A stretch of DNA of 64,000 nucleotides from Trichococcus shcherbakoviae (GCF_963666195.1 NZ_OY762653.1:1302001-1366000); one strand, 5' to 3'. Numbered from the stretch's first letter, positions 25,621-35,234 are shown. Notes: generated by a model not told the origin, from the sequence alone. A program made the numbers and translations.

Positions 25621-26100
25621 TCATTTATGATAAGCATGCCCATGGATAATCCGGAACGCTCTGTAGATCTGTTCGACGAGCACGAGGCGCATGAGTTGGT
25701 GCGGGTAGGTCAGTTTGCCGAAGGAGATGTGTTGGTTGGCGCGGGACAGGACGGCTTGGCTGAGGCCGAGCGAGCCGCCGATGATGAAGACGATGTCGCT
25801 TTTGCCGGAGGTGCCGAGTTTGTCGATTTCGTTGGCGAATTCCACCGAATCGTACTGTTTGCCCTGGATCGCCATCGCGAAGACGTAGCTCTGTTCCGGG
25901 ATTTTGGCGAGGATTTTTTCGCCCTCTTTGTCCTTGATCATTTCCATCTCTTTATCGCTCAGGTTTTCGGGCGCTTTTTCGTCCCCGACTTCGATGATCT
26001 GCAGCTTGCAGTAGCTGCCGAGCCGCTTTGTGTATTCGGCGATGCCCTCCTTCAGATATTTCTCCTTCAGTTTTCCCACCGTAATGATTTTTATGTTCAT
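25621..26100 (-). CDS. rlmH: 23S rRNA (pseudouridine1915-N3)-methyltransferase RlmH
   Basis: RlmH methylates pseudouridine 1915 in helix 69 of 23S rRNA as a SPOUT dimer. The 159-residue product matches the standard length. It has the family start [16 protein letters not shown], the SAM-knot motif [11 protein letters not shown] and the C-terminal [23 protein letters not shown] signature. The ATG at 26100 has AAAAAGGAGCG upstream; the open frame extends 20 codons further without support. In many relatives rlmH lies beside htrA. Here ktrBA separates them. Confidence 0.97.
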   Translation of the reverse strand: MNIKIITVGKLKEKYLKEGIAEYTKRLGSYCKLQIIEVGDEKAPENLSDKEMEMIKDKEGEKILAKIPEQSYVFAMAIQGKQYDSVEFANEIDKLGTSGKSDIVFIIGGSLGLSQAVLSRANQHISFGKLTYPHQLMRLVLVEQIYRAFRIIHGHAYHK

Positions 26101-26343
26101 TGCTTTTCGCTCCTTTTTCTTCTCAACTACTATCCTATGGGAACAAGTGCGATTTCGCAACCGTCTTTTTTTAACGGCTTTTTGACAGAAATATATCTAT
26201 GATTTTCTGTTTATCTTATTATTAACCAAACTGGTTGTACAGTCTTATTATAATATGAAGGAAAGTGCAATTTTTGTCTGAAAAAGGCATGAAAACCAGT
26301 TGCTTTTTTCCGTAAATGATTTAAGATACATTTATGCTTTTGA

Positions 26344-26371
26344 GTTGCTTAATCATGCGATAGTCTTATAA
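26344..26371 (+). promoter_or_regulatory. Promoter of ktrBA
   Basis: TTGCTT at 26344-26349 and TATAAT at 26366-26371 with a 16-base spacer. The start codon of ktrB lies about 50 bases downstream. Confidence 0.7.
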
Positions 26372-26423
26372 TGAAGTAACAAATCCTATCCGCATGCTAT
26401 TTGAGAGGAGAATTGGAACCATT

Positions 26424-27803
26424 GTGTTAAAGAAATTTTCGAGTTGGTCTGTTTCGCAAAAGATCGCAACGAGCTTTGCCTTTGTCATCTTTACCGGATC
26501 GATTTTACTTACGCTGCCGATCAGTCAGCTACCCACTTCGAATGCAACCTATTTCGACAACCTATTCACTGCTATATCGATGGTTTGTGTGACCGGCCTG
26601 TTCACCGAATCTGTACACGACTCGTACACTATCTTCGGACAGGTCGTCGGGATGGCCTTGATGCAGATCGGTGGCTTGGGATTGATGACCCTGATTGCTT
26701 CCGTCATTACGCGCCTGAAAGGCAGGATTGGTCTTCGGAACCGTTTGGCCGTACAGGAAGGGATCAACCGTGGTGATGCGCGTGGATTCAGGGAATACCT
26801 TTCGGATATCCTGAAATATACCGCTGTCATCGAATTGACCGGTTTCGTTTTGCTTTCGATCCGCTTTGTGCCGGAAATGGGTTGGCCGCTTGGTCTTTTT
26901 ACTTCCCTGTTCTTGGCGATTTCAGCATTTTGTAATGCCGGATTCGATCCAATGGGAAATGTCAGCCTCGTGGATTATGTCCATGACCCATTGGTGAACT
27001 ATGTCATCACTTCGCTTATCATTTTGGGCGGTATCGGCTTTTCGGTCTGGTTCGACGTATCGAAAAGCGTAAAATGCTATTTTGCCAAAAAATGCAGACC
27101 TAGCTTGAAAGTCTTTTTCCGTGGCCTGTCGTTGCATAGCCGCCTTGCTGTCAGCGTATCGCTTGTGCTCATCCTTGTTGGTCTTGTCTTCTTTGTTGCG
27201 GTTGAATACAATAACCCGAACTCAATCGGAACATTCACCTTCCCGCAAAAACTTATGGCCGGTTATTTCCAGACCGTCACCATGCGTACAGCCGGTTTCG
27301 CGACAATCGACTATACGACCGTTTATCCTTTTACACTCTTCTGGTTTGTGTTGACCATGTTTGTCGGTGGTTCTCCAGGGGGTACCGCGGGCGGTCTGAA
27401 AACTACGACATTCGCAATCATCTTCCTGACACTCTACAACGAGTTGCGCGGACAGAGCAATGTGAATATCGCGAACCATACAATCAGTCGCCAGCAAGTC
27501 CGTCAGGCTTTCGTCATCTTTATGGCGCTGCTGGCAACTTTGATTCTCGGTACAAGCGTATTGAGTATCCTGAATCCTGAAGTGGATTTCATTTACATTC
27601 TTTTTGAAGCAGTCTCTGCGCTTGCGACGGTGGGCGTCAGCGCCAATCTTACCCCTACTCTAGGGGAATTGAGCCAATCCGTGATTATGGTACTGATGTT
27701 CGCAGGGCGTATCGGACCGATCACAATGTTGGACAGCCTAGTCAGACGCACGCAGAAAGTCCATGATGTTGAATTTTCTAAAGGAACTATCCTAATCGGA
27801 TAA
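26424..27803 (+). CDS. ktrB: K+ uptake channel subunit KtrB
   Basis: KtrB is the membrane channel of a Na+-dependent potassium transporter; KtrA is its cytoplasmic gate. The 459-residue protein has four pore repeats, seen through selectivity-filter segments such as MVCVTGLFTE, AFCNAGFDP, TMRTAGFATID and ALATVGVSANL. The Gly-rich GGSPGGTAGGLKTTT is the D3M2 gate region. The start is uncertain: an upstream ATG at 26394 precedes the ribosome binding site AGAGGAG, so GTG at 26424 is preferred. ktrA follows 24 bases later. Confidence 0.93.
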   Translation: MLKKFSSWSVSQKIATSFAFVIFTGSILLTLPISQLPTSNATYFDNLFTAISMVCVTGLFTESVHDSYTIFGQVVGMALMQIGGLGLMTLIASVITRLKGRIGLRNRLAVQEGINRGDARGFREYLSDILKYTAVIELTGFVLLSIRFVPEMGWPLGLFTSLFLAISAFCNAGFDPMGNVSLVDYVHDPLVNYVITSLIILGGIGFSVWFDVSKSVKCYFAKKCRPSLKVFFRGLSLHSRLAVSVSLVLILVGLVFFVAVEYNNPNSIGTFTFPQKLMAGYFQTVTMRTAGFATIDYTTVYPFTLFWFVLTMFVGGSPGGTAGGLKTTTFAIIFLTLYNELRGQSNVNIANHTISRQQVRQAFVIFMALLATLILGTSVLSILNPEVDFIYILFEAVSALATVGVSANLTPTLGELSQSVIMVLMFAGRIGPITMLDSLVRRTQKVHDVEFSKGTILIG

Positions 27804-27827
27804 TAGCAAAGAGGAGCGTATCTACAT

Positions 27828-28496
27828 ATGAGTAAATTGGTTGGAATTTTGGGGCTTGGTATTTTCGGATCGACGATCGCAAAAACATTGAGTGAATTCG
27901 ATTCGGATGTTATCGCTGTCGACAAGGATCCTGAGAACGTGAACCGTCTGGAACCCTTCATCACAAAAGGCATCATCGGGGACGTAACCGATCTCGCCTT
28001 GTTGGAATCGATCGGACTTGCCGACTGCGATGTGGTCGTGATCGCTACCGGTACCGTATTGGAAGCAAGCGTGCTGGCCGTCATGAACTGCAAAAAACTT
28101 GGCATCAAGCATATCATCGCAAAAGCCAAAAACAAAAATTATCGTGAGGTTTTGGAGGCTATCGGTGCCGACACTGTCATCCTGCCTGAAAAAGAAACCG
28201 GGATGCGCGTCGCCAAAAACATCCTCCGTACAAACATTGAAGATGTGGTGAACTTGGATGACCAGACTTCCATCATCGAATTCTATCCTCCAGCCAAATG
28301 GGTGGGCAGAACATTGGGTGATTTGGACCTGCGCAACAAGTACGACATCAACATCATCGGCCTCCGCAAACACCGCGGTGAGCACCTGAACGTATCCTTC
28401 TCGGGCGATTATATTGTGGACAAAGATATCGTGCTTGTGGGCATCACTGAATCTGATGTTTTTGAACGTTATGACTATTTGAACCAACTGACTTGA
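27828..28496 (+). CDS. ktrA: K+ uptake regulatory subunit KtrA (RCK protein)
   Basis: 222 residues. The N-terminal RCK (TrkA-N) domain has GLGIFGSTIAKTL (10-22) and an acidic strand end (AVDKDP). It binds ATP/ADP or NAD(H) and gates KtrB. The C-terminal TrkA-C domain (about 135-222) is the c-di-AMP site in characterised KtrA proteins. Good ribosome binding site (AGAGGAG). Since CbpA, another c-di-AMP binder, lies in the same window, potassium control by c-di-AMP is likely in this organism (inference). Confidence 0.95.
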   Translation: MSKLVGILGLGIFGSTIAKTLSEFDSDVIAVDKDPENVNRLEPFITKGIIGDVTDLALLESIGLADCDVVVIATGTVLEASVLAVMNCKKLGIKHIIAKAKNKNYREVLEAIGADTVILPEKETGMRVAKNILRTNIEDVVNLDDQTSIIEFYPPAKWVGRTLGDLDLRNKYDINIIGLRKHRGEHLNVSFSGDYIVDKDIVLVGITESDVFERYDYLNQLT

Positions 28497-28502
28497 TTTA
28501 TC

Positions 28503-28536
28503 ACAGCATCCCGTTTTCGGGATGCTGTTTTTTTTG
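28503..28536 (+). terminator. Terminator of ktrBA
   Basis: ACAGCATCCCG pairs perfectly with CGGGATGCTGT, followed by T8. Confidence 0.93.
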
Positions 28537-28589
28537 GTTTTATGATCGGAATCAGCTTTTTGGTACATAGGTTTTGGATTTCGGCTTTG

Positions 28590-28955
28590 GTTATACCCAC
28601 TTCACACACCCAACTCACACCTTATCCACAAAAGTTATGCACATGTACACACGTTCCCCCGTTATCTAGTGGTAGCAATATTTTTGGACACATCATCTTG
28701 ATTATCCTTAAAACGAATTATCCTCCTACCAGCACAGTTATGCACATGCCCTGTTGAGCAAGCGAATCGTTAAAAATTCCTTATTCACCAACGATTAATC
28801 ACTACTTTTCACATGTAGGCACATTTTTATGCACAGGTTTATCCGTTTTCTGTGGATAACTCCCATTTTCAGAAAGCACCGCTCCCATCATCATTTACGC
28901 GTTTTGCACACAAAAACTTTTTTTCCACAGAAATTATCCACACTCATGTGGATTT
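28590..28955. other. DnaA-box cluster between convergent ktrA and htrA
   Basis: Six exact TTATNCACA boxes: 28622-28630, 28635-28643, 28738-28746, 28827-28835, 28934-28942, and 28851-28859 on the minus strand. Three of them are the perfect TTATCCACA (28622, 28851, 28934). Near-boxes are TTTTGCACA at 28902, TTTTCCACA at 28921 and TTATTCACC at 28781. No coding sequence is present in this 560-base gap, which is closed on both sides by terminators. Confidence 0.75.
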
Positions 28956-29019
28956 CTGCTCTTTCCGGATCCAATCCCCTTCCTAGCCTCCTGTCACCAA
29001 CAACTACAGATCACAAATC

Positions 29020-29067
29020 CAAAACACCCCGCGCAGCTGCTCTCAAGAGCAGCCATGCGGGGTGTTC
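29020..29067 (-). terminator. Terminator of htrA
   Basis: AACACCCCGC pairs with GCGGGGTGTT, with an inner stem GCTGCTCT/AGAGCAGC. On the minus strand TTTT follows. Confidence 0.85.
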
Positions 29068-29094
29068 AACATTACATTCATTTATCTTTTCAGC

Positions 29095-30594
29095 TTATTC
29101 GGCTGAAGTCTGTCCTTCAGTCAGGGTCACGGTCGTTGACTGCAGCGTGCCGGCACGGTAGTAGGAGATTTCCACATCGGTTCCCACTTCCAGTGCATAC
29201 AGGATTTTGCGCAAGTCGACGATGCTCGTTACCGCTTCGCCGTTCATTTCCGTGATGACGTCGTATTGTTCCAATCCGCCCAATTCGGCTGCGGATAAAG
29301 ACTGGACCTCGGCGATGACGACGCCTGCCGTCACATCCTCAGGCAGAGTCAGTACCGAACTTTGTTGGGACGCGGAGATCTGGGAGAGATCCAGCATGGA
29401 TACGCCCAGGATTGGTCGGATGATTTCGCCGTTTTGTTCCAGTTCATTAATGATGGTCAGGACGTCATTACTCGGGATCGCGAAGCCCATCCCCTCAACA
29501 TTCGAATCGGATATCTTCATCGAGTTGATGCCGATGACCTGACCGGCGATATTGATCAGGGCGCCGCCGGAATTACCCGGGTTGATAGCAGCATCCGTCT
29601 GCAGCGCCGTCACATCCCAGTCGACGATGCTGTCCCCATCCACATCTGTGGATACGGAACGGTTTTTGGCTGAAATGATGCCTTGCGTGACCGAAGTCGC
29701 AAACTCGGTTCCAAGCGGAGAGCCGATTGCGATGGCAGGTTCACCGACATTCACGGCGTCCGAATCACCGAAGGAAGCCACGGCGGTGACACTTGTTGCA
29801 GGGATCGTCAAGACGGCCAAATCGGTCCATACATCACTGCCGACGACAGTCGCCACTTCTTTGGTGCCGTCCTTCATCAGGATCTCCAGCTCATCCGCCC
29901 CGTCGATGACATGGTTGTTCGTCACGATATAGGCAAGGTCATCTTCGATCTTATAGATGACACCGCTGCCCTCACTCGATGTCTCCAAAGTTCCGTTTGT
30001 GGTATCGGAAGAGTTCTGCGGCAAGTCGAAGCCGAACATGTTCGTGTTGCCTGCCTGCATATTGATGATGGAAACAACCGCATCCTGCACCTTCTCCACA
30101 GCGGCAGTCGTATCGGTCGTCACATTGACGGCGACATCCGTCACGGTTTCGTTTACGGTGGGGTTTCCGGTATCGCCTGTCCCGGATCCGTTGCCGAGGA
30201 TGCCTGAACCGAAGAGCAAACCCGCTCCGATCAGGGCGACCATACCGCCGCCTATCAATCCGCCGACGATGCCGTTCCTGATCGGCGAATTTTTGCGGTC
30301 TTTCGGGCGCCTCGAGATTTCTTCGGTTTCACTTACGCTGTTGTATACGCGCGCGCGTTCCTCTTTGTTCATCGTCGGCCTTGTGCTTGCGGTTGGTTCC
30401 ACAACCGACTCTTCTTCGCTGGCCGTTTCTTCGACCTCAGTGTATTCGGCTTCTATTTCTGTTGCTTCGGATAAGTCTTCTTGCATGTGATCAGCAGATG
30501 AAGCGTCGGTGACAGTCGATTCAATTTCAGTTTCCGTTTCATTGTATACTTCTTGATCGATCGGATTTTTTTTATTTTCTTCGTCCCTGTCCAT
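29095..30594 (-). CDS. htrA: Membrane-anchored serine protease HtrA/DegP-like
   Basis: 499 residues. A long acidic cytoplasmic N-terminus (1-105; rich in Glu, Thr, Ser) precedes one membrane helix (about 107-134, Gly-rich). The trypsin-like domain follows with catalytic His228 (TNNHVID), Asp258 (WTDLAV) and Ser342 (NPGNSGGAL), and one C-terminal PDZ domain (about 390-490). HtrA degrades misfolded exported proteins at the cell surface. The acidic tail is longer than in many homologues. Strong AAGGAGG site. It is the last member of the wal neighbourhood, as in many Firmicutes. Confidence 0.95.
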   Translation of the reverse strand: MDRDEENKKNPIDQEVYNETETEIESTVTDASSADHMQEDLSEATEIEAEYTEVEETASEEESVVEPTASTRPTMNKEERARVYNSVSETEEISRRPKDRKNSPIRNGIVGGLIGGGMVALIGAGLLFGSGILGNGSGTGDTGNPTVNETVTDVAVNVTTDTTAAVEKVQDAVVSIINMQAGNTNMFGFDLPQNSSDTTNGTLETSSEGSGVIYKIEDDLAYIVTNNHVIDGADELEILMKDGTKEVATVVGSDVWTDLAVLTIPATSVTAVASFGDSDAVNVGEPAIAIGSPLGTEFATSVTQGIISAKNRSVSTDVDGDSIVDWDVTALQTDAAINPGNSGGALINIAGQVIGINSMKISDSNVEGMGFAIPSNDVLTIINELEQNGEIIRPILGVSMLDLSQISASQQSSVLTLPEDVTAGVVIAEVQSLSAAELGGLEQYDVITEMNGEAVTSIVDLRKILYALEVGTDVEISYYRAGTLQSTTVTLTEGQTSAE

Positions 30595-30778
30595 GATGAT
30601 TCCTCCTTGTCGTTCTACAAGATCAGTATAGTTCCTTATTTTGAATATATTATGAAGATAGTAAGAGAATATTTCGGAAAATGGATTCTCGGTGAGCTTA
30701 TTGTATCATATCCGCGTATGCAAAAAGGAGCGGAATCACTCGATCCACCCCTCCTGTGCTTGCAATCCCGCCTGTCGA

Positions 30779-31567
30779 CTAAACTCTGAAAAGTTCGGTC
30801 GGCTCGTCCGGATCGGTATCATATACAAAAAAATCTTCATTGACGCCCATGCCTTTTTGCATCAAGATGCTTTCGGCCGTATGGTGTGCCAAGGTCTTGA
30901 TGTTGTTGTCCTTGCTCAAATGCCCGAGATAGATGCGCTTCGTCCGGTCGCCCAGCATTTCGGCGATGGCGGCAGCCCCATCTTCATTGGAAAGATGGCC
31001 TTCATCCCCCAAAATACGCTGCTTGAGTGACCATGGATACCCGCCCATGCGCAGCAATTCCAGATCGTGGTTGCTTTCGATAAGGTACGCATCCGCATCC
31101 CGCAAAAGGCCACGTAAGCGATCGCTGACATAGCCGGTATCGGTCAACATGACCATTTGCTTGCCTTCATGATGGAAGGAGTAGAACTGCGGCTCGGCAG
31201 CATCATGGGAAACGCCGAAGCTTTGGATGTCGACATCGCCCAAGGTCAGCACCTGGCCCATCTCGAAGATGTGCTTCTGCTCGGTCTTGACGTTGCCGAT
31301 GATGTGGTCCATCGCCTTCCAGGTCGCTTCGTTCGCATACAGATCCATGTGGTACTTGCGCGCCAGGACGCCCAATCCGTGCACGTGATCGCGGTGTTCA
31401 TGCGTGACGAGGATCGTGTCCACATCCGCAAGGTTGCGGTCGATTTTCGCCATCAATCCGGCGATTTTCTTGCCGCTCAGTCCGCAGTCCACCAATATTT
31501 TCCGTTTGGGTGTCTCGATATAGGTGCAGTTGCCGGAACTGCCGCTCGCCAGATAGCTGACATGCAT
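30779..31567 (-). CDS. walJ: MBL-fold hydrolase WalJ (YycJ)
   Basis: WalJ/YycJ is a metallo-beta-lactamase-fold exonuclease-like protein encoded with WalRK; it is linked to coordination of replication with the cell wall and to mismatch repair. Motifs: THEHRDH (metal site), DTGYVS, and ESNHD. The ATG at 31567 gives the usual beginning MHVSYLASGSSGN (262 residues), but its spacing to AGAGGG is short. A TTG at 31594 with GGAGGGG upstream would add nine residues. In this window it is separated from yycI by a DUF2207 gene and a pyruvate-kinase-like gene. Confidence 0.93.
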   Translation of the reverse strand: MHVSYLASGSSGNCTYIETPKRKILVDCGLSGKKIAGLMAKIDRNLADVDTILVTHEHRDHVHGLGVLARKYHMDLYANEATWKAMDHIIGNVKTEQKHIFEMGQVLTLGDVDIQSFGVSHDAAEPQFYSFHHEGKQMVMLTDTGYVSDRLRGLLRDADAYLIESNHDLELLRMGGYPWSLKQRILGDEGHLSNEDGAAAIAEMLGDRTKRIYLGHLSKDNNIKTLAHHTAESILMQKGMGVNEDFFVYDTDPDEPTELFRV

Positions 31568-31715
31568 ACCCTCTTTTTCTATTGTTTCGATCAAAATTAG
31601 CCCCTCCAATACACCCATAAGTGTAACTTATTTTTTGGGAAATGCCAGTAATTTTTCTCCATGTTAGGAAAAGTTAATCTTCGGCACTGCATGGGGAGGC
31701 CAAGCCGAAATCCGC

Positions 31716-33245
31716 TTATTTTTTTGTTTTGCGCCAAGCCTTCTTGGCGATTTTGAGCGCACGCAGCTGGGCTGTCTTCTTCGATCGGTTCTGTTGGCTC
31801 TGCACCAGGATCGCATCCAACAAGGTGATCCCATCTTCCACGAAATCGCCCTTATTCAACATGACGCACTCCGCTTGTCCGGCCATCGTCGCATCCGACA
31901 TCTCCGCCCGCGTCGGCACGCCGTTCTTCACCATGTTCTCGAGTACCTGCGTGCTCCAGATGACAGGAATGTGAGCAGCCTCGCAGATCCAAAGTATTTC
32001 CTCCTGCAGTTCCGAAAGCCTAAGGAAACCGGCCTCGGCAGCCAAGTCCCCGCGGGCAATCATGATCGCCAGAGGATTTTTGCTGGCAGCTGCAACAATC
32101 AGTTCCGGCAGATGATTCACGGCTTCCACCGTTTCGATTTTGATCACAAGCGGGATGGCTGCAGCCGCTTCACCTCCGACCTGCTCCGCCAAAGTTTTTT
32201 GGATGGCCAAGATGTCCTTGCTTCCGCGGACAAAAGAGAAACCCAGGATATCGGCTTCCTTCACTGCAACCAACAGGTCTTCCAGATCCTTTTCGGTCAG
32301 GATCGGCATCTTAAAAGTCGATTCCGGGAAATTGAGCCCTTTCTGCGGCTTCACTCTGATCCCTTTAGCCTTGGCCACTTTCCCTACCTGCACGACGACG
32401 CCTTGCGGTTTTTGCTCTACAACACGCCCTTCCAGGACGCCATCATCCAAAATGACCGGACTGTCGATCTTTAGCTCATCAAAGAGGTTCAGGCTTTCGC
32501 TGAACACAATGATCGGATATTGTTTCAGATCATTAAAGGAAGCATCCGCCGTCAAGAAGAAAAAGTCCCCGACCTTGAGGCGCGGTTTAACCTTTTCGCT
32601 GCTGACGGCATCCACCCGGATCTTCGGCCCGGCGATGTCAAAATAGATGCGGCAACTTTTTCCGGCAGTTTTTTGGGCTTCCTTCAGGTTTTCGACCATC
32701 TTCAGCCAGACAACACTGTCGTCATGGGCGCAGTTGATGCGGGCGATATCCATGCCGCGCTCCAGCAGGCGGACAAGGAAGTCTTTATCCTCTGCGGCCT
32801 GTTCCGGGAGGGTGACCATGATCCGGGTCGCCCGGTGGTTCGGAGCATCACCCATCAAGGCGTTCGCCTCGGTAGCCAGTTTTTTCCGGCCCGGGAATTT
32901 CTCGCTTGTCTTAGGATAGTCTTCCAATTGCTTGATTTCGCCTGACATCAGCGCCAAGTTGCGGACAATCGCATCCAGTTGTTGCAGCACTTTCGATTCC
33001 GTTCGTCCCAGTGAGGATAAGCCCCATTTGGACAGACGTCCCTGCAACGGTCGGATATCCCTGCGCCGCAACGCCAGATAGTAGGCCAGGTTTTTGCCGC
33101 TGAGCTGGAAGGAAGCCCGGGAAATGCCCGGCTTCCATTCCGCATAAAGGGCATTGCCTTCCTCATGGACAGCCTGACGGAGCGCCCGCATCTCCTCATA
33201 TAACGCCTGCAATTCATTCCGTTCTTTCTCTTTCACTTTATTCAC
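31716..33245 (-). CDS. Pyruvate-kinase-like TIM-barrel protein with extra N-terminal domain
   Basis: About 509 residues. Residues 1-135 form a helical extension without PK similarity. The rest follows the pyruvate kinase barrel: ARINCAHDD (for ARLNFSHGD), FDIAGPKIR (for LDTKGPEIR), IKIET with the catalytic Lys and Mg2+-binding Glu, MIARGDLAAEAG, WSTQVLE with the conserved Thr, and PTRAEMSDA. The Lys of DTKGP is replaced by Ala, the usual VMLSGETA is VMLNKGDF, and the allosteric C-terminal domain is absent. It is therefore probably not the glycolytic enzyme. A GTG start at 33245 behind AAAGGT is preferred to an ATG at 33263. Confidence 0.75.
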   Translation of the reverse strand: MNKVKEKERNELQALYEEMRALRQAVHEEGNALYAEWKPGISRASFQLSGKNLAYYLALRRRDIRPLQGRLSKWGLSSLGRTESKVLQQLDAIVRNLALMSGEIKQLEDYPKTSEKFPGRKKLATEANALMGDAPNHRATRIMVTLPEQAAEDKDFLVRLLERGMDIARINCAHDDSVVWLKMVENLKEAQKTAGKSCRIYFDIAGPKIRVDAVSSEKVKPRLKVGDFFFLTADASFNDLKQYPIIVFSESLNLFDELKIDSPVILDDGVLEGRVVEQKPQGVVVQVGKVAKAKGIRVKPQKGLNFPESTFKMPILTEKDLEDLLVAVKEADILGFSFVRGSKDILAIQKTLAEQVGGEAAAAIPLVIKIETVEAVNHLPELIVAAASKNPLAIMIARGDLAAEAGFLRLSELQEEILWICEAAHIPVIWSTQVLENMVKNGVPTRAEMSDATMAGQAECVMLNKGDFVEDGITLLDAILVQSQQNRSKKTAQLRALKIAKKAWRKTKK

Positions 33246-33312
33246 ACCCTGACCTTTCATCATTTATAAAACGAAGGATTGTCTTCTGGAAAATAGCTTG
33301 GTATCTGAAACA

Positions 33313-33348
33313 AAAACACCCTGCTCTGCTTCAGAATAGGGTGTTTTC
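33313..33348 (-). terminator. Terminator between the DUF2207 and PK-like genes
   Basis: AAAACACCCT pairs with AGGGTGTTTT, followed on the minus strand by TTTG. Confidence 0.75.
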
Positions 33349-33368
33349 GAAAGTATGGACGGCGCTCG

Positions 33369-35234
33369 TCAGAACGCCCCGCCGCCGGAACCGCCACCCG
33401 AACCGCCGGATGAACCCCCACCGAAACCGCCGCCGAAGCCGCTGCTGTTCGAGGAAGTCGGCATCGATTTGGTCACGCCTGTGTTGATGCTGTTGTTCAG
33501 CGACGACAGGAAGATGGCGTTGTTCATATAGTAATAGCTGCCGAAAGCTGAAGCCTGGATCTCATTCACCGGGAACTCGACCTGCATCTGCTTCATTACC
33601 TTGTCGGCCACTCCCAGCGAAACGGCATAGACCAGGAAATGATCCCATAAAGCGATGGATCCGACTTCGCGCATCGGGAAATCACCCACGTCCTTCAGCA
33701 TATTGCGGAAGCCTGCCCATTCCTGTTTCGTCCGTTCCCCTTCGGCAGTCATGATCGGCTTGACAGCCACTGCCATAAGCTGGATGAAACTGAAAGCCGC
33801 ACCCAAAACTGCGAGGACAATCGCCCAAGCGGTAAAGTTTCCGCTCATGATACCGAAGAACACGACAGCGAACAAAAGGAAAATGTTTGCGACCAAAGCC
33901 AGGGCGGCGAAGGCTACAGCTTTTTTGTTGTCCTTCGAACGATAGTTCTGGCGTTTCGGCGAGGCTACATCCATTACGCGCTCTTGCCATTTGACCCGAT
34001 TCTCATTGAAGCGTTTGGCTTCAGCCGAATTGTCGGCGATGTTCTCGATATCATCGAGCGTGACGCTTTCCCCATCCCCGACATCGCTGATGAACCAATC
34101 CAAAAGCAGCTTTTCATGGCTCAGGAGCGGGGCATTTTTTGTGTCCTTGATCTGCGTCAGGCGGAAGGAGTCTTCCGGCGCTTTTTCCCGCCCGAAAATC
34201 CCTTTTTGGGGAATCTGTACCGGCAGAATCGTCAGATAGCCTTTCCGCACCAGATCCAGGATAGTCGCCGAAATGTCGGCAGCCTGCACATTTCCGGTGA
34301 AGACAGCACCATTCATGACGGCAGGAGTCATGTCCTCAGGCAATTCGTAGATATGATCCGGCAGATGGATTTCCTGCGGAATCTCTTTTCGCCTTGCTTT
34401 CCTTACCCACAAGAACACCAGAATCGGCAGAACCGGAGCGATTACAGCTAAGACCGCGCTTAGAATTCCGAAAAGCCATGCATTGCGTTGCTCCTCTTCA
34501 GCCAATGCGGCTTCCTGCGCCAATATTTCATCAAATTTATCCTCGTTCACCACATTCGAATTGTCTGCGGTGATGCTGGTCGGGAAGATCACATGGGCCT
34601 CCACGAACTGATTGGCCGGATTCTGCGGGACATACAGCAGGACTTTTTGATTGTCTTGCAGCGTCACTGTGCTGTTTTCATCGCCACCATGGCCCCAAGC
34701 GCGCAATTCCTCTTCCCCCGTTGCTTCCGGCAAGAGAACGGTGACGTCCACATCGTTCAACGGATCCTCCCAGGCAGAACCGATGACTTTGCGGTTGAAC
34801 TCAGCGATATCGTTGTAATTCGTGACGATTTCGGGGATGCGGTATTGATAGATGACCGTCTGGATCTCATCGGTCATTTTGTTGTAGACGGTGAAGTTCA
34901 GGAAATCGCCGGTGTTTTCCAGTTTGAACGTCCCCGATTCCTCCGTATCGCTCAAAGCAAAAGGGAAGGGATTTTCCGACAGATAGCCTTGCATCGAAAC
35001 TTTGACGTCTGTCGGATCCGTTACCTCTGAAATATCCAAATCGTACAGCACCCCGTTGAATTCCCCTTCAAAATCGTAAGTGATGCTCTCGGTGAAAAAA
35101 GCGCTACCATCCCGCTGTATTTCGACCAACACATCATAATTCGTAATTTCATAGGAACGGGCCTGGACTTCCTTCTGTCCAAATCCGATCAAAAAAAAGA
35201 ACATGAACAGCACAATCGAGCCTATCCGTTTCAT
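33369..35234 (-). CDS. DUF2207 domain-containing secreted/membrane protein
   Basis: 621 residues. A signal peptide (1-25) is followed by the DUF2207 extracellular region (about 25-230; YDVLVEIQRDGSAFFTESITYDFEG at its start). Next come a membrane helix near 255-275 and a cytoplasmic region (ADISATILDLVRKGYL). Two close helices near 435-485 follow, and the tail is Gly/Ser-rich (SSGFGGGFGGGSSGG...). This is the standard layout of DUF2207 (YciQ/TPM-tail-like) proteins; their role is unknown. The gene has terminators on both sides and is probably transcribed alone. Confidence 0.88.
   Translation of the reverse strand: MKRIGSIVLFMFFFLIGFGQKEVQARSYEITNYDVLVEIQRDGSAFFTESITYDFEGEFNGVLYDLDISEVTDPTDVKVSMQGYLSENPFPFALSDTEESGTFKLENTGDFLNFTVYNKMTDEIQTVIYQYRIPEIVTNYNDIAEFNRKVIGSAWEDPLNDVDVTVLLPEATGEEELRAWGHGGDENSTVTLQDNQKVLLYVPQNPANQFVEAHVIFPTSITADNSNVVNEDKFDEILAQEAALAEEEQRNAWLFGILSAVLAVIAPVLPILVFLWVRKARRKEIPQEIHLPDHIYELPEDMTPAVMNGAVFTGNVQAADISATILDLVRKGYLTILPVQIPQKGIFGREKAPEDSFRLTQIKDTKNAPLLSHEKLLLDWFISDVGDGESVTLDDIENIADNSAEAKRFNENRVKWQERVMDVASPKRQNYRSKDNKKAVAFAALALVANIFLLFAVVFFGIMSGNFTAWAIVLAVLGAAFSFIQLMAVAVKPIMTAEGERTKQEWAGFRNMLKDVGDFPMREVGSIALWDHFLVYAVSLGVADKVMKQMQVEFPVNEIQASAFGSYYYMNNAIFLSSLNNSINTGVTKSMPTSSNSSGFGGGFGGGSSGGSGGGSGGGAF

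Noticed and set aside
28590-28955. Calling the DnaA-box cluster the chromosome origin
   Set aside because: dnaA/dnaN are not adjacent, the flanking genes converge on the cluster, and the long minus-strand block to the right would be transcribed head-on to a fork leaving here. GC skew could not be computed.
29095-30500. Long plus-strand frames opposite htrA and several other minus-strand genes
   Set aside because: Shadow frames from biased codon use; the minus-strand genes carry clear family motifs and ribosome binding sites.
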